A stretch of DNA of 64,000 bases from Flavobacterium sp. (GTDB lineage Bacteria; Bacteroidota; Bacteroidia; Flavobacteriales; Flavobacteriaceae): NCBI RefSeq assembly GCF_039595935.1, contig NZ_JBCNKR010000005.1:434001-498000 (forward strand). Reading direction: 5' to 3'. Of the stretch, positions 28,366 to 34,941 are shown in pieces. Within the stretch, counting starts at the first letter, position 1. Each line of letters begins with the position of its first letter. The notes under the pieces were generated by a model that did no database searches, was not told where the DNA came from, and worked only from the letters and a program-made list of their open reading frames with translations. The translations under genes and the position numbers were made by a program.

Positions 28366-28932
28366 ATTTCTGTTTTTAAGTAATCCAAAAAAGTTTTTAT
28401 CTGCATCATAAAAATTGCTGTCAGTAAAAATCAAATTGAAATACTTTATAAAATAAATTCCGCCGGCTGTTTTTATTTTACAAATTAAAATTACACTTGA
28501 TAAACAGATATTTACACCAAAAATGTTACCAACAGAATATTTTTTGTTATGAAACAGAAAAAACAAGCCATAAGATTATTCTTAAAAATCAATACACCTT
28601 TAGATAAGTTTTTATTTACAATTTTATAATATCGAATCATTGAGTTTTATTTACAGTTAATGCTGTAAAACCGATTTTAGTAATCACAAAACAATGGAAA
28701 ATCAGGTTAAAAAAAATCCCTGTCATAACATGTTGGTTATAACAGGGAACTCCGTCAAAAAAATAAAATAGTACTTAGGGTTTTATATTTGGAATATAAC
28801 TGCAGCAGAAACTGCTTAGAAATAATTGGTTGAAAAAACCTTTTTAATTGTTCGAGTTTTTTGACTTCAATATCTTCAATACGTTTTCTTTTGAAGCAGG
28901 TGCGGACATCTGATCATTTAGAGACCTGTTGT
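28366..28932. other. Non-coding gap inside the GDL cluster
   Basis: No convincing gene. It holds the minus-strand terminator at 28709-28748 and otherwise AT-rich sequence, probably including the promoter of the gene at 27605. A 92 aa minus-strand frame (28288-28566) and a 21 aa frame (28844-28909) were considered and not accepted. Confidence 0.5.
28709..28748 (-). terminator. Rho-independent terminator
   Basis: On the minus strand, TCCCTGT...ACAGGGA with an inner ATAAC/GTTAT arm is followed by eight Ts. It ends the transcript of the small membrane-peptide gene at 28933. Confidence 0.8.
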
Positions 28933-29070
28933 CTAAACAGCAGCTGAAGCAGTATGCTTTAATGGTACTCCCATTTTTTCCATCATTTTTTCTTTATTCA
29001 GAAAAAACAATAAAATGAATGCTATTATAAAAACAAACAGTAAAGTGATAATGATAGGCTTTCTTTTCAT
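28933..29070 (-). CDS. 45 aa single-pass membrane peptide in the GDL cluster
   Basis: Starting at the ATG 29070, the peptide is MKRKPIIITLLFVFIIAFIL and on through LLFFLNKEKMMEKMGVPLKH to a short TASAAV tail. One hydrophobic helix (about residues 5-23) with a basic N-terminus. The longer frame (to 29130) would begin inside a terminator hairpin and is rejected. Function unknown. It is followed by its own terminator. It could be a membrane partner of the cluster or an unrelated small protein. Confidence 0.5.
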   Translation of the reverse strand: MKRKPIIITLLFVFIIAFILLFFLNKEKMMEKMGVPLKHTASAAV

Positions 29071-29096
29071 TTTCTTGTAATTTATTTTTTGGTAAT

Positions 29097-29127
29097 AAAA
29101 AAGGCCGACTCTAACAGACGGCCTTTT
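29097..29127 (-). terminator. Rho-independent terminator
   Basis: AAAAGGCCG and CGGCCTTTT flank an 11-base loop, with A/T-runs on both sides. It terminates the DUF1842-like gene (29212-29625). Confidence 0.8.
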
Positions 29128-29211
29128 CAAATCAAAACTGTAACCAAATCAGGAACCAAATAAATCCTGATTATTTCATGCTTCGAGTGGTTTAAATTTG
29201 GGGTCTTTTTT

Positions 29212-29625
29212 TTAAGCCAACTCTGCTTGTAAAACCGGTGTTGCTTTTACAGGAACATTTTCTACATTGTTCTGGTAGTATGAAAAACCTCCAGTTCCGT
29301 TCCACGCTCCATCGATAGCTAAATGAGCATCAAAATTTGCTAAAAAAGCTCCAATTGCCGGTGGAGGGAAAGAGTGAACGTATTGTCCTTGTAAACTTAC
29401 TACCTGAGTAAATTGTCCAAATCCTGTTGCATAAATTTTTCCTGTTACCGGAACTACAATATTTCCATCAGGACCACTAATAGCCTGAGTAATTACTACT
29501 GTACCAGAAACAGAATTTTGTGATGGTACAACAACTAAACTAAATGTTGCGATTGGAGCACCTGGTGTTCCTACATTTCCTATTGTGCCTTTTGCTAAAT
29601 AAGCACCTGCTAATAAATCTGACAT
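29212..29625 (-). CDS. DUF1842-like small beta-rich protein
   Basis: 137 aa from the ATG at 29625 (MSDLLAGAYLAKGTIGN). The ATG at 29655 is in the conserved leader and is rejected. Beta-rich, soluble. GTVVITQAISGPDGNIVVPV, TGFGQFTQVVSLQGQYVHSF, PPPAIG and GGFSYYQNNVENVPVKA recall DUF1842 from memory; DUF1842 and DUF1843 are domains I remember as associated. The shared SFPPPAIG with 27605 and HLAIDG (compare HLALDG at 29953) suggest the cluster's small proteins are related or share a binding function. Own leader and terminator, so separately transcribed. Confidence 0.65.
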   Translation of the reverse strand: MSDLLAGAYLAKGTIGNVGTPGAPIATFSLVVVPSQNSVSGTVVITQAISGPDGNIVVPVTGKIYATGFGQFTQVVSLQGQYVHSFPPPAIGAFLANFDAHLAIDGAWNGTGGFSYYQNNVENVPVKATPVLQAELA

Positions 29626-29646
29626 AACTTTTTGTTTTTGGATTTT

Positions 29647-29703
29647 CCTACTCATAAGGCTTTTCGGTACCGCCTCGTTTTTTCAAGTGGGTTCTGCTCC
29701 ACT
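29647..29703 (-). promoter_or_regulatory. Structured 5' leader, copy 3
   Basis: On the minus strand: AGTGG-N8-CCACT hairpin (29703-29686), then AGGCGGTACCGAAAAGCCT (29675-29657), then GAGTAGG (29653-29647). The upstream hairpin sequence is nearly the same as in copy 2; the CTGTTTCGCACAG hairpin is missing here. Confidence 0.65.
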
Positions 29704-29899
29704 TATGGGTTACATTATTACTTAAAAGTCTTTTAATAAACATATTAAGCAATAACATTTGGGACTATTACTACATCAAAACTATATTGAATAAGTAGAC
29801 TTAATTAAAAAAATGATGCAAAATGGAGTTTCTTTGACATAAAACAGGCTAAGATTGACACGAGATAATTTTACCCGTAAAAACACCTGTTTAAACAAA

Positions 29900-29937
29900 A
29901 AAACCACTAATATTTTATCGTAATATCAGTGGTTTTT
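29900..29937 (-). terminator. Rho-independent terminator
   Basis: AAACCACTAATATT pairs with AATATCAGTGGTTT (one mismatch); Ts follow on the minus strand. Terminates the gene at 29953-30285. Confidence 0.8.
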
Positions 29938-29952
29938 AAACTTATTTAGTTA

Positions 29953-30285
29953 CTATGAGCTCACTCCATCTAAAGCTAAATGGTTAGAAAGTGTAGTTCC
30001 GGAGCAAGTATAATCAGCTACAGATGAATTTCCTGACTGATATGTAAATGCCTGCTGCGCCTGATTGTCGTGTCCTGCCATAACCCAGATTTTCATCCAA
30101 AGTATTGATCCGTCTGGAACACCAAGACTTCCCGGGTCTGTCGTGTACGATTGCCCTAAAAGTTGATTGCCCGTTTGAGAAGAGCTTTGTAATTGACCAT
30201 TTGAGTCTAAGTAAACAAACTCTGTTCTGCAAACATATCCTCCTTGTTGATTTAATTTAAATTTTCCTACGGTTTGAATTGCCAT
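29953..30285 (-). CDS. GDL-cluster small soluble protein, function unknown
   Basis: 110 aa, no signal peptide. Beta-rich with Gln/Ser/Gly-rich turns and two cysteines (GGYVCRTEF and VADYTCSG) that could pair. VPDGSILWMKIWVMAGHDNQ is the hydrophobic core stretch. HLALDGV near the C-terminus matches HLAIDG in the protein at 29212. First gene of the minus-strand cluster, with its own leader and terminator. No family recognised. Confidence 0.65.
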   Translation of the reverse strand: MAIQTVGKFKLNQQGGYVCRTEFVYLDSNGQLQSSSQTGNQLLGQSYTTDPGSLGVPDGSILWMKIWVMAGHDNQAQQAFTYQSGNSSVADYTCSGTTLSNHLALDGVSS

Positions 30286-30311
30286 GATGATTAATTTTTA
30301 AAATATTATGA

Positions 30312-30365
30312 CCTACTCTGTTTCTGCTTTTCGGTTTTCGCAGTCGCTTTTTCTGTGCGAAACAG
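30312..30365 (-). promoter_or_regulatory. Structured 5' leader, copy 4
   Basis: On the minus strand: CTGTTTCGCACAG (30365-30353), CTGCGAAAACCGAAAAGCAG (30343-30324), then GAGTAGG (30318-30312). The stem CTGC/GCAG differs completely from AGGC/GCCT yet still pairs, while the loop end CCGAAAA is retained. Confidence 0.65.
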
Positions 30366-30624
30366 TTCACTTAAGTGGTTTAATTCAATTTTGTTTGATT
30401 TGTCGTTTCAGGTAAAAAGTCATAAATTTTATTTTTCAACTTGAAACAAACTCTTAGAAAAAGATTGCTAGCTATTTCAATTTTCTATTTCAAAATTATA
30501 GCAGATGTTTTTTTCTGATAAAAAAATTGCCGCAGAATAGGCAATATTGGTTATCAAGTAATTAAATTCAATACATGAAACCTAATTTTATTTAATCTAA
30601 AAACAAATAAAAAACAGCTCACAC

Positions 30625-30650
30625 AAACTTTCAATTATTTTTGAAAGTTT
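30625..30650. promoter_or_regulatory. Putative GbsR operator, site 1
   Basis: A 26-base dyad, AAACTTTCA-N8-TGAAAGTTT. The right arm overlaps the -33 TTG (30641-30643) of the regulator's promoter, the position expected for autorepression. An identical-arm dyad with the same 8-base spacer is at 31193. Confidence 0.7.
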
Positions 30651-30671
30651 AAAAACTTTTATTTACTTTTG
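30641..30671 (+). promoter_or_regulatory. Promoter of the GbsR-family regulator gene
   Basis: TTG at 30641-30643, 20 bases, TACTTTTG at 30664-30671: a full -33/-7 match. The box ends four bases before the ATG (30676), predicting a leaderless or nearly leaderless mRNA. Confidence 0.7.
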
Positions 30672-30675
30672 AACT

Positions 30676-31179
30676 ATGGAATTCAAAGAAGCAAAAAATA
30701 AGTTTGTACAAACCTGGGGAGCATTAGGTTCTCAATGGGGAATTAATAAAACGATGGCACAAATCCACGCTTTATTAATGGTCTCAAACGAAGCTGTTTC
30801 TATGGAAGACATTATGGAGGAATTGCAAATTTCGCGCGGAAACGCCAGCATGAACCTAAGAGCATTGATGGATTGGGGAATTGTTTATAAAGAATTTAAG
30901 GCTGGAGAACGTAAAGAATTCTTTACTGCCGAAAAAGATTTAGATGAACTAGCTGCAAAAATCTCCAGAGAAAGAAGCAAAAGAGAAATTAAACCGGCTC
31001 TTAAAATCTTAAAAGAAGTTTCGACAATCGAAGCGAATAATTCGGAAGAAGAAAAACACTTTGTTGATCAGACAACTAAACTTTATGACTTTGTTTTAAA
31101 AGCTGATAATATGTTGGACAAAATGACTGAATTTAACGAAAACTGGTTAGGAAAATTGGTTATCAAAATGATGAAATAA
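30676..31179 (+). CDS. GbsR/MarR-family transcriptional regulator
   Basis: 167 aa. Winged-helix domain (about residues 20-90; AVSMEDIMEELQISRGNASM followed by NLRALMDWGIV as recognition helix and wing), then a helical C-terminal dimerisation region. GbsR relatives are repressors, in Bacillus for choline/glycine-betaine genes. Here the repeated dyad and neighbours (membrane proteins, desaturase) suggest a membrane-stress or lipid role; the inducer is unknown. Confidence 0.88.
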   Translation: MEFKEAKNKFVQTWGALGSQWGINKTMAQIHALLMVSNEAVSMEDIMEELQISRGNASMNLRALMDWGIVYKEFKAGERKEFFTAEKDLDELAAKISRERSKREIKPALKILKEVSTIEANNSEEEKHFVDQTTKLYDFVLKADNMLDKMTEFNENWLGKLVIKMMK

Positions 31180-31192
31180 AAAAATTTAATCA

Positions 31193-31218
31193 AAACTTTC
31201 ATTTTTTTCTGAAAGTTT
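31193..31218. promoter_or_regulatory. Putative GbsR operator, site 2
   Basis: Exact arms AAACTTTCA and TGAAAGTTT with an 8-base spacer, followed by TAAAAAC as at site 1. It sits 17 bases before the ATG at 31236. No clear -7 box is visible at this copy. Confidence 0.7.
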
Positions 31219-31235
31219 AAAAACAACAAACAGTT

Positions 31236-31625
31236 ATGAAAACACTTAAATTAATCAACAAAATTGCATTATTTACAACCTTAGTTTTATTTCTAACAGT
31301 ATATCTTGGAATGTTGGCACAAATACCTTTGGGAATTATTCAAGTAGTTTCAGCTATTATTTTAACTGTAAAAACGTATCAGAATTCAGATTATGCTAAA
31401 AGAAACTTATCTATTTATTGGATAGCAGCAATCTCTGAACTTACATTGTTTCACATACAACATTATTATTTCCCAACCTCAAATGATGCAGTTGAATGGT
31501 CTCTAATGGTAATTTTTCCAATGTCAATTGCTATTTATTTTTACATCATAATGAGAAAAATAGTAAACGAATATGAATACAATCATGAAATAAACATTCA
31601 AAATAATAAAAGTTATGAACCTTAA
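31236..31625 (+). CDS. Small four-helix membrane protein
   Basis: 129 aa with about four hydrophobic segments (about 10-27, 31-46, 61-75, 86-106) and a polar C-terminus rich in Asn/Glu. No known family recognised. Under the second GbsR operator, and overlaps the next gene by 11 bases, so co-translated. Confidence 0.75.
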   Translation: MKTLKLINKIALFTTLVLFLTVYLGMLAQIPLGIIQVVSAIILTVKTYQNSDYAKRNLSIYWIAAISELTLFHIQHYYFPTSNDAVEWSLMVIFPMSIAIYFYIIMRKIVNEYEYNHEINIQNNKSYEP

Positions 31626-31974
31626 TATTATTGGATATCTAATCTACCTCAGCATTACGACTTTCATAATTCTAAGAGTTGGCAAAATCTGCTACAAAAA
31701 CGGAAATATTTATGTTGCAGATTTAATTCCTAATCATTCAGAACTCTGCCATAAAATCAATCAGGTTTTGCTTTTAGGATATTACCTTTTAAACATTGGG
31801 TATTGTGCAATGACTTTAATCTCCTGGCAGAAAATTATTTCCTCAACTCAATTGATTGAAACAATCTGCATCAAAACTGCTGTTATTATTTTTATTATTT
31901 CAATTCTCCATTACCTCAACATTTTAATTATAACAAAATACATTCAAAAACTAATTCATAACAACAAAAACTAA
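31615..31974 (+). CDS. Small membrane protein, paralogue A
   Basis: 119 aa with three hydrophobic helices. YLLNIGYCAM and KICYKNGNIYVADLI correspond to YLLNIGFALM and KILFKNGKIFMLDIF in the next gene, so the two arose by tandem duplication. Starts within the end of the previous gene. Function unknown. Confidence 0.75.
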   Translation: MNLNIIGYLIYLSITTFIILRVGKICYKNGNIYVADLIPNHSELCHKINQVLLLGYYLLNIGYCAMTLISWQKIISSTQLIETICIKTAVIIFIISILHYLNILIITKYIQKLIHNNKN

Positions 31975-31979
31975 ATATT

Positions 31980-32366
31980 ATGGAAACTACAAAAATCTTA
32001 ATCGGTTACGGAATTTATTTACCAGTTGCTTTATTCCTAACCTATTACGTTTCTAAAATACTTTTTAAAAACGGAAAAATCTTTATGCTTGACATTTTTA
32101 AAGGCCGCGAAGAAATTGCAGAAGCCACTAACAAACTTTTTGAAACCGGATTTTATCTTTTAAACATAGGTTTTGCCTTAATGATCTTAGAATTACAATT
32201 AAACAACGATACATATCAGGAATTAATTGAAAATTTAAGTTACAAAATTGGCGGTTTTTCTATCTATCTTGGTATAATGTTATTCTTCAATTTATATTTC
32301 TTTTTTAGAGGAAAAAGAAAAGCTAAAGAAGCTCAAAGAGAAGAAAGATTAGTTTTTAAAGCTTAA
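31980..32366 (+). CDS. Small membrane protein, paralogue B
   Basis: 128 aa with three hydrophobic helices and a basic/acidic C-terminal tail (GKRKAKEAQREERLV). Paralogue of the preceding gene (see there). Five bases between the two genes. Function unknown; the operon context suggests a membrane-lipid role. Confidence 0.75.
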   Translation: METTKILIGYGIYLPVALFLTYYVSKILFKNGKIFMLDIFKGREEIAEATNKLFETGFYLLNIGFALMILELQLNNDTYQELIENLSYKIGGFSIYLGIMLFFNLYFFFRGKRKAKEAQREERLVFKA

Positions 32367-32378
32367 TTCTCCTTACGA

Positions 32379-32412
32379 AACCCGACAGGTTTTTAAAAAC
32401 CTGTCGGGTTTA
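32379..32412 (+). terminator. Hairpin of the CCCGACAGG family
   Basis: AAACCCGACAGGTTTTT/AAAAACCTGTCGGGTTT perfect palindrome between paralogue B and the desaturase gene on the same strand. It lacks a long T-run, so it may be only a partial terminator. Confidence 0.65.
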
Positions 32413-32436
32413 CAAATAACTTTAAACCATAAAAAA

Positions 32437-33219
32437 ATGACACATCAGGAAATACTCAAAAAAGTGGAATGGAAAGATTTAAAAACGCTTACCATCAAAG
32501 AAATGCTGGTTGAAAACAACTTAACAATTCCGTGGTTTTTAATTTCTATGACCCTTGCTTATTTTGGATATTATTTATTAGCAATTCCATTTTCAGCATT
32601 TTTCTTTTTAGCCGGATTGAGACAAGTTCATAATGGTTTTCATAATTCATTGGGAACTAATAAATTCCTGACATGGTTTACACTTTATTCAAATAGTATT
32701 TTACTGATAGTTTCAATTCATGCCGTTAAATTTAATCATATCCGACACCATAAATATTGTTTGTCTGATGAAGATTACGAAGGAAAATCAGCCCGAATGA
32801 CTTGGTATGGCGCTATTCTTTACGGACCAATTCACATGTTTTTGATTCATAAAGTAACGCTGCAAAAAGGAAATAAAAATTATGTCAAAAATGTAATTTT
32901 AGAATTGGCTTCAATTGCAATTGTAACCTTTATAGTTTTCTACTTTCAAATTCATTTCCTTATTTATCATATTATTATAATGGTTTTCGCCGAATTTTTA
33001 ATGGCTTTCTTTGCTGTTTGGACAGTGCATCACGATACGGAAGATTCTCCGGAATTTGCCAGAACACAGCGAGAAGGCTGGAAAAACAAAATTACTTTCA
33101 GCATGTTTTATCATTTAGAACATCACTTATTTCCGGCTGTTCCAACAATTAAACTTCCTGAATTAGCAAGAAGAATTGATGAAGCACTTCCTGATATGGA
33201 AAAAAAGAAGACTTTTTAA
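32437..33219 (+). CDS. Membrane fatty acid desaturase
   Basis: 260 aa integral membrane di-iron enzyme. The three histidine boxes are HNGFHN, HIRHHKYC and a third around HLEHHLFP, with VHHDT also in the second half. Hydrophobic segments lie between. Uses O2 and reductant to introduce a double bond in acyl chains of membrane lipids, changing fluidity. In a GbsR-headed cluster, which fits an environment-responsive membrane unit. Confidence 0.88.
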   Translation: MTHQEILKKVEWKDLKTLTIKEMLVENNLTIPWFLISMTLAYFGYYLLAIPFSAFFFLAGLRQVHNGFHNSLGTNKFLTWFTLYSNSILLIVSIHAVKFNHIRHHKYCLSDEDYEGKSARMTWYGAILYGPIHMFLIHKVTLQKGNKNYVKNVILELASIAIVTFIVFYFQIHFLIYHIIIMVFAEFLMAFFAVWTVHHDTEDSPEFARTQREGWKNKITFSMFYHLEHHLFPAVPTIKLPELARRIDEALPDMEKKKTF

Positions 33220-33229
33220 ATTGTAAAAA

Positions 33230-34138
33230 ATGAAAAAACTCGTAATCGCAGCCGGAACAGGATTTTTAGGAGAAGTTTTAGTCAATCATTTCAAAGATAA
33301 ATTCGAAGAAATCATAATTCTGACCCGAGGAAAATCTCGAACAGTTGACCGAATAAAATATGTAAACTGGAATGCCAGAACTTTTACAGGCTGGCAAAAG
33401 GAATTAGAAAATGCTACAGTTTTAATTAATCTTGCAGGAAAATCTGTTGATTGTCTTTATACTAAAGAAAATAAAAAAGAGATTTTATGGTCAAGAATTG
33501 AAAGCACGAAAATTTTAAATAAAGCAGTTTTAAATTGCAAAAATCCGCCAAAACATTGGCTGAATTCATCAACGGCAACCATTTATCGTTTTTCTTTAGA
33601 CAAACAAATGGATGAAATTGACGGCGAAATCGGAAATGACTTTTCTATAAATGTCGCACTTTCTTGGGAAAAAGCGTTTTTTAAAACCGAAACTCCAAAT
33701 ACATTAAAAACGGCTTTGCGAACTTCTATAGTTTTAGGCAAAAATGGCGGTGCTTTGATTCCGTTGAAAACTTTGGCTAAAATTGGTTTTGGAGGAAAAC
33801 AAGGAAAAGGAAATCAGTTTGTAAGCTGGATTCACGAAGAAGATTTTGCGAATGCAGTTGATTTTATAATTGAAAAAGAAATTATCGGAATTATAAATGT
33901 AGTTTCACCAGAACCAATTCGCAATGTAGATTTTATGCAGAAACTGAGAAAAGCTGTTGGATTTCCTTTCGGAATTCCATTGAATAAATTTTTTCTGGAA
34001 ATTGGAGCATTTTTTATTCGAACTGAAACTGAACTGGTTTTGAAAAGTAGAAATGTAGTTCCGAAACGACTTTTGGATAATGGGTTTGAATTTAAGTTTG
34101 GAGATATTGACAAGGCTTTTAAATATTTGACAAATTGA
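33230..34138 (+). CDS. TIGR01777-like NAD(P)-dependent epimerase
   Basis: 302 aa extended SDR. The N-terminal Rossmann loop is AAGTGFLG, with VLINLAGKSVD further on. The C-terminal part (FFLEIGAFFIRTETELVLKS, RVVPKRLLDNGFEF-like) resembles DUF1731, giving the SulA/YfcH-type family. Substrate unknown. Ten bases after the desaturase gene, so co-transcribed. Confidence 0.82.
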   Translation: MKKLVIAAGTGFLGEVLVNHFKDKFEEIIILTRGKSRTVDRIKYVNWNARTFTGWQKELENATVLINLAGKSVDCLYTKENKKEILWSRIESTKILNKAVLNCKNPPKHWLNSSTATIYRFSLDKQMDEIDGEIGNDFSINVALSWEKAFFKTETPNTLKTALRTSIVLGKNGGALIPLKTLAKIGFGGKQGKGNQFVSWIHEEDFANAVDFIIEKEIIGIINVVSPEPIRNVDFMQKLRKAVGFPFGIPLNKFFLEIGAFFIRTETELVLKSRNVVPKRLLDNGFEFKFGDIDKAFKYLTN

Positions 34139-34152
34139 ATATTTTTTCAATA

Positions 34153-34254
34153 TTGTCATTCTGAGGAACGAAGAATCTCCACGAGAAGCTCGCCAAAGAT
34201 TGGATTCGCATTGTAGAGTTACTTACGAAGATTCTTCGTTCCTCAGAATGACAA
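34153..34254. repeat. Long palindromic repeat (GTCATTCTGAGG type)
   Basis: A perfect 26-base arm (34153-34178, TTGTCATTCTGAGGAACGAA...) is inverted at 34229-34254. The 50-base loop (AAGCTCGCCAAAGATTGGAT...) is homologous to the loops at 55622 and 57901, although the arm sequence differs. Confidence 0.85.
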
Positions 34255-34280
34255 GATTGCGCAAAAACAAACTTAAATCA

Positions 34281-34736
34281 ATGACAACAATACATCTCAC
34301 AACCAAAATAAAAGCACCAAAACAAATCGTTTTCGACGCTTCAAGAAATATCGATATTCACCAGCAATCTGCGAGCCCAACAAAAGAGAAAGCAATTGCC
34401 GGCGTAACTTCTGGTTTAATAAATTTAAATGAAACGGTAACTTGGCGCGGCAAACATTTTGGATTTTACTTAACACACAAAACCCGGATTCCGGTAATGA
34501 TTTTCTATGATTATTTTGTAGATGAAATGGAGGAAGGAAAATTCAAATCGTTCAGACATGAACATATTTTTGAGGAAGAAAACGGCGTAACAACCATGAA
34601 AGATGTATTACAATATGAAACTCCGTTTGGGATATTCGGAGAACTTTTTGATATTTTATTTTTAGAAAAACATCTTACTAATTTTCTTTTGGAAAGAAAT
34701 AAAGTTTTGAAAGAAGTTTCGGAAAACCATAATTGA
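34281..34736 (+). CDS. SRPBCC (START-like) ligand-binding protein
   Basis: 151 aa from the ATG at 34281 (MTTIHLTTKIKAPKQIVFDA). A longer frame to 34200 would read through the arm of the palindromic repeat and is rejected. The N-terminal KIKAPKQIVFDASRNIDIHQ and C-terminal helix (LTNFLLERNKVLKEV) match the helix-grip SRPBCC fold, which binds hydrophobic ligands. Follows the epimerase; such proteins are often encoded with TIGR01777 epimerases. Confidence 0.82.
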   Translation: MTTIHLTTKIKAPKQIVFDASRNIDIHQQSASPTKEKAIAGVTSGLINLNETVTWRGKHFGFYLTHKTRIPVMIFYDYFVDEMEEGKFKSFRHEHIFEEENGVTTMKDVLQYETPFGIFGELFDILFLEKHLTNFLLERNKVLKEVSENHN

Positions 34737-34803
34737 TAATTGTTTGGATTTTATTTCACGCAGATTCAAACAGATTTTCGCAGATTTTGCAGATAAAAAA
34801 ATT

Positions 34804-34929
34804 CAATTGCCTCCAGTTTTAACTGGAGGCAAATTATATTAAACATTCTTGGCTTTAGCCAAATGAAAAAGTTTGGCTAAAACCCTTATTCGAGATATTT
34901 CTTTAACCTCCAGCTAAAGCTGGAGGCAA
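34804..34929. repeat. Cluster of nested palindromes (CCTCCAG, GGCTTTAGCC)
   Basis: TTGCCTCCAGTTTTAACTGG and its continuation form one palindrome (34808-34833). TTGGCTTTAGCCAA and GGCTAAAACC lie in the middle. AACCTCCAGCTAAAGCTGGA closes with a second palindrome (about 34907-34929). Non-coding; no gene. Confidence 0.7.
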
Positions 34930-34941
34930 TTCATTTTTGTT

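Noticed and set aside
28288..28566. 92 aa minus-strand frame overlapping the cluster gene at 27605
   Set aside because: It runs through the conserved leader hairpins and has no family likeness or start context.
28844..28909. 21 aa minus-strand frame (MSAPASKENVLKILKSKNSNN without the last residue would be within 20)
   Set aside because: Looks leader-peptide-like but is too short to support without conservation or expression data.
29071..29130. N-terminal extension of the 45 aa membrane peptide
   Set aside because: Would begin in the terminator hairpin at 29097-29127; the internal ATG gives a typical basic N-terminus.
28283..30365. Known riboswitch (TPP, SAM, cobalamin, preQ1-I) as explanation for the leaders
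   Set aside because: None of the conserved core sequences of these classes is present; only a general pseudoknot resemblance to preQ1-I.
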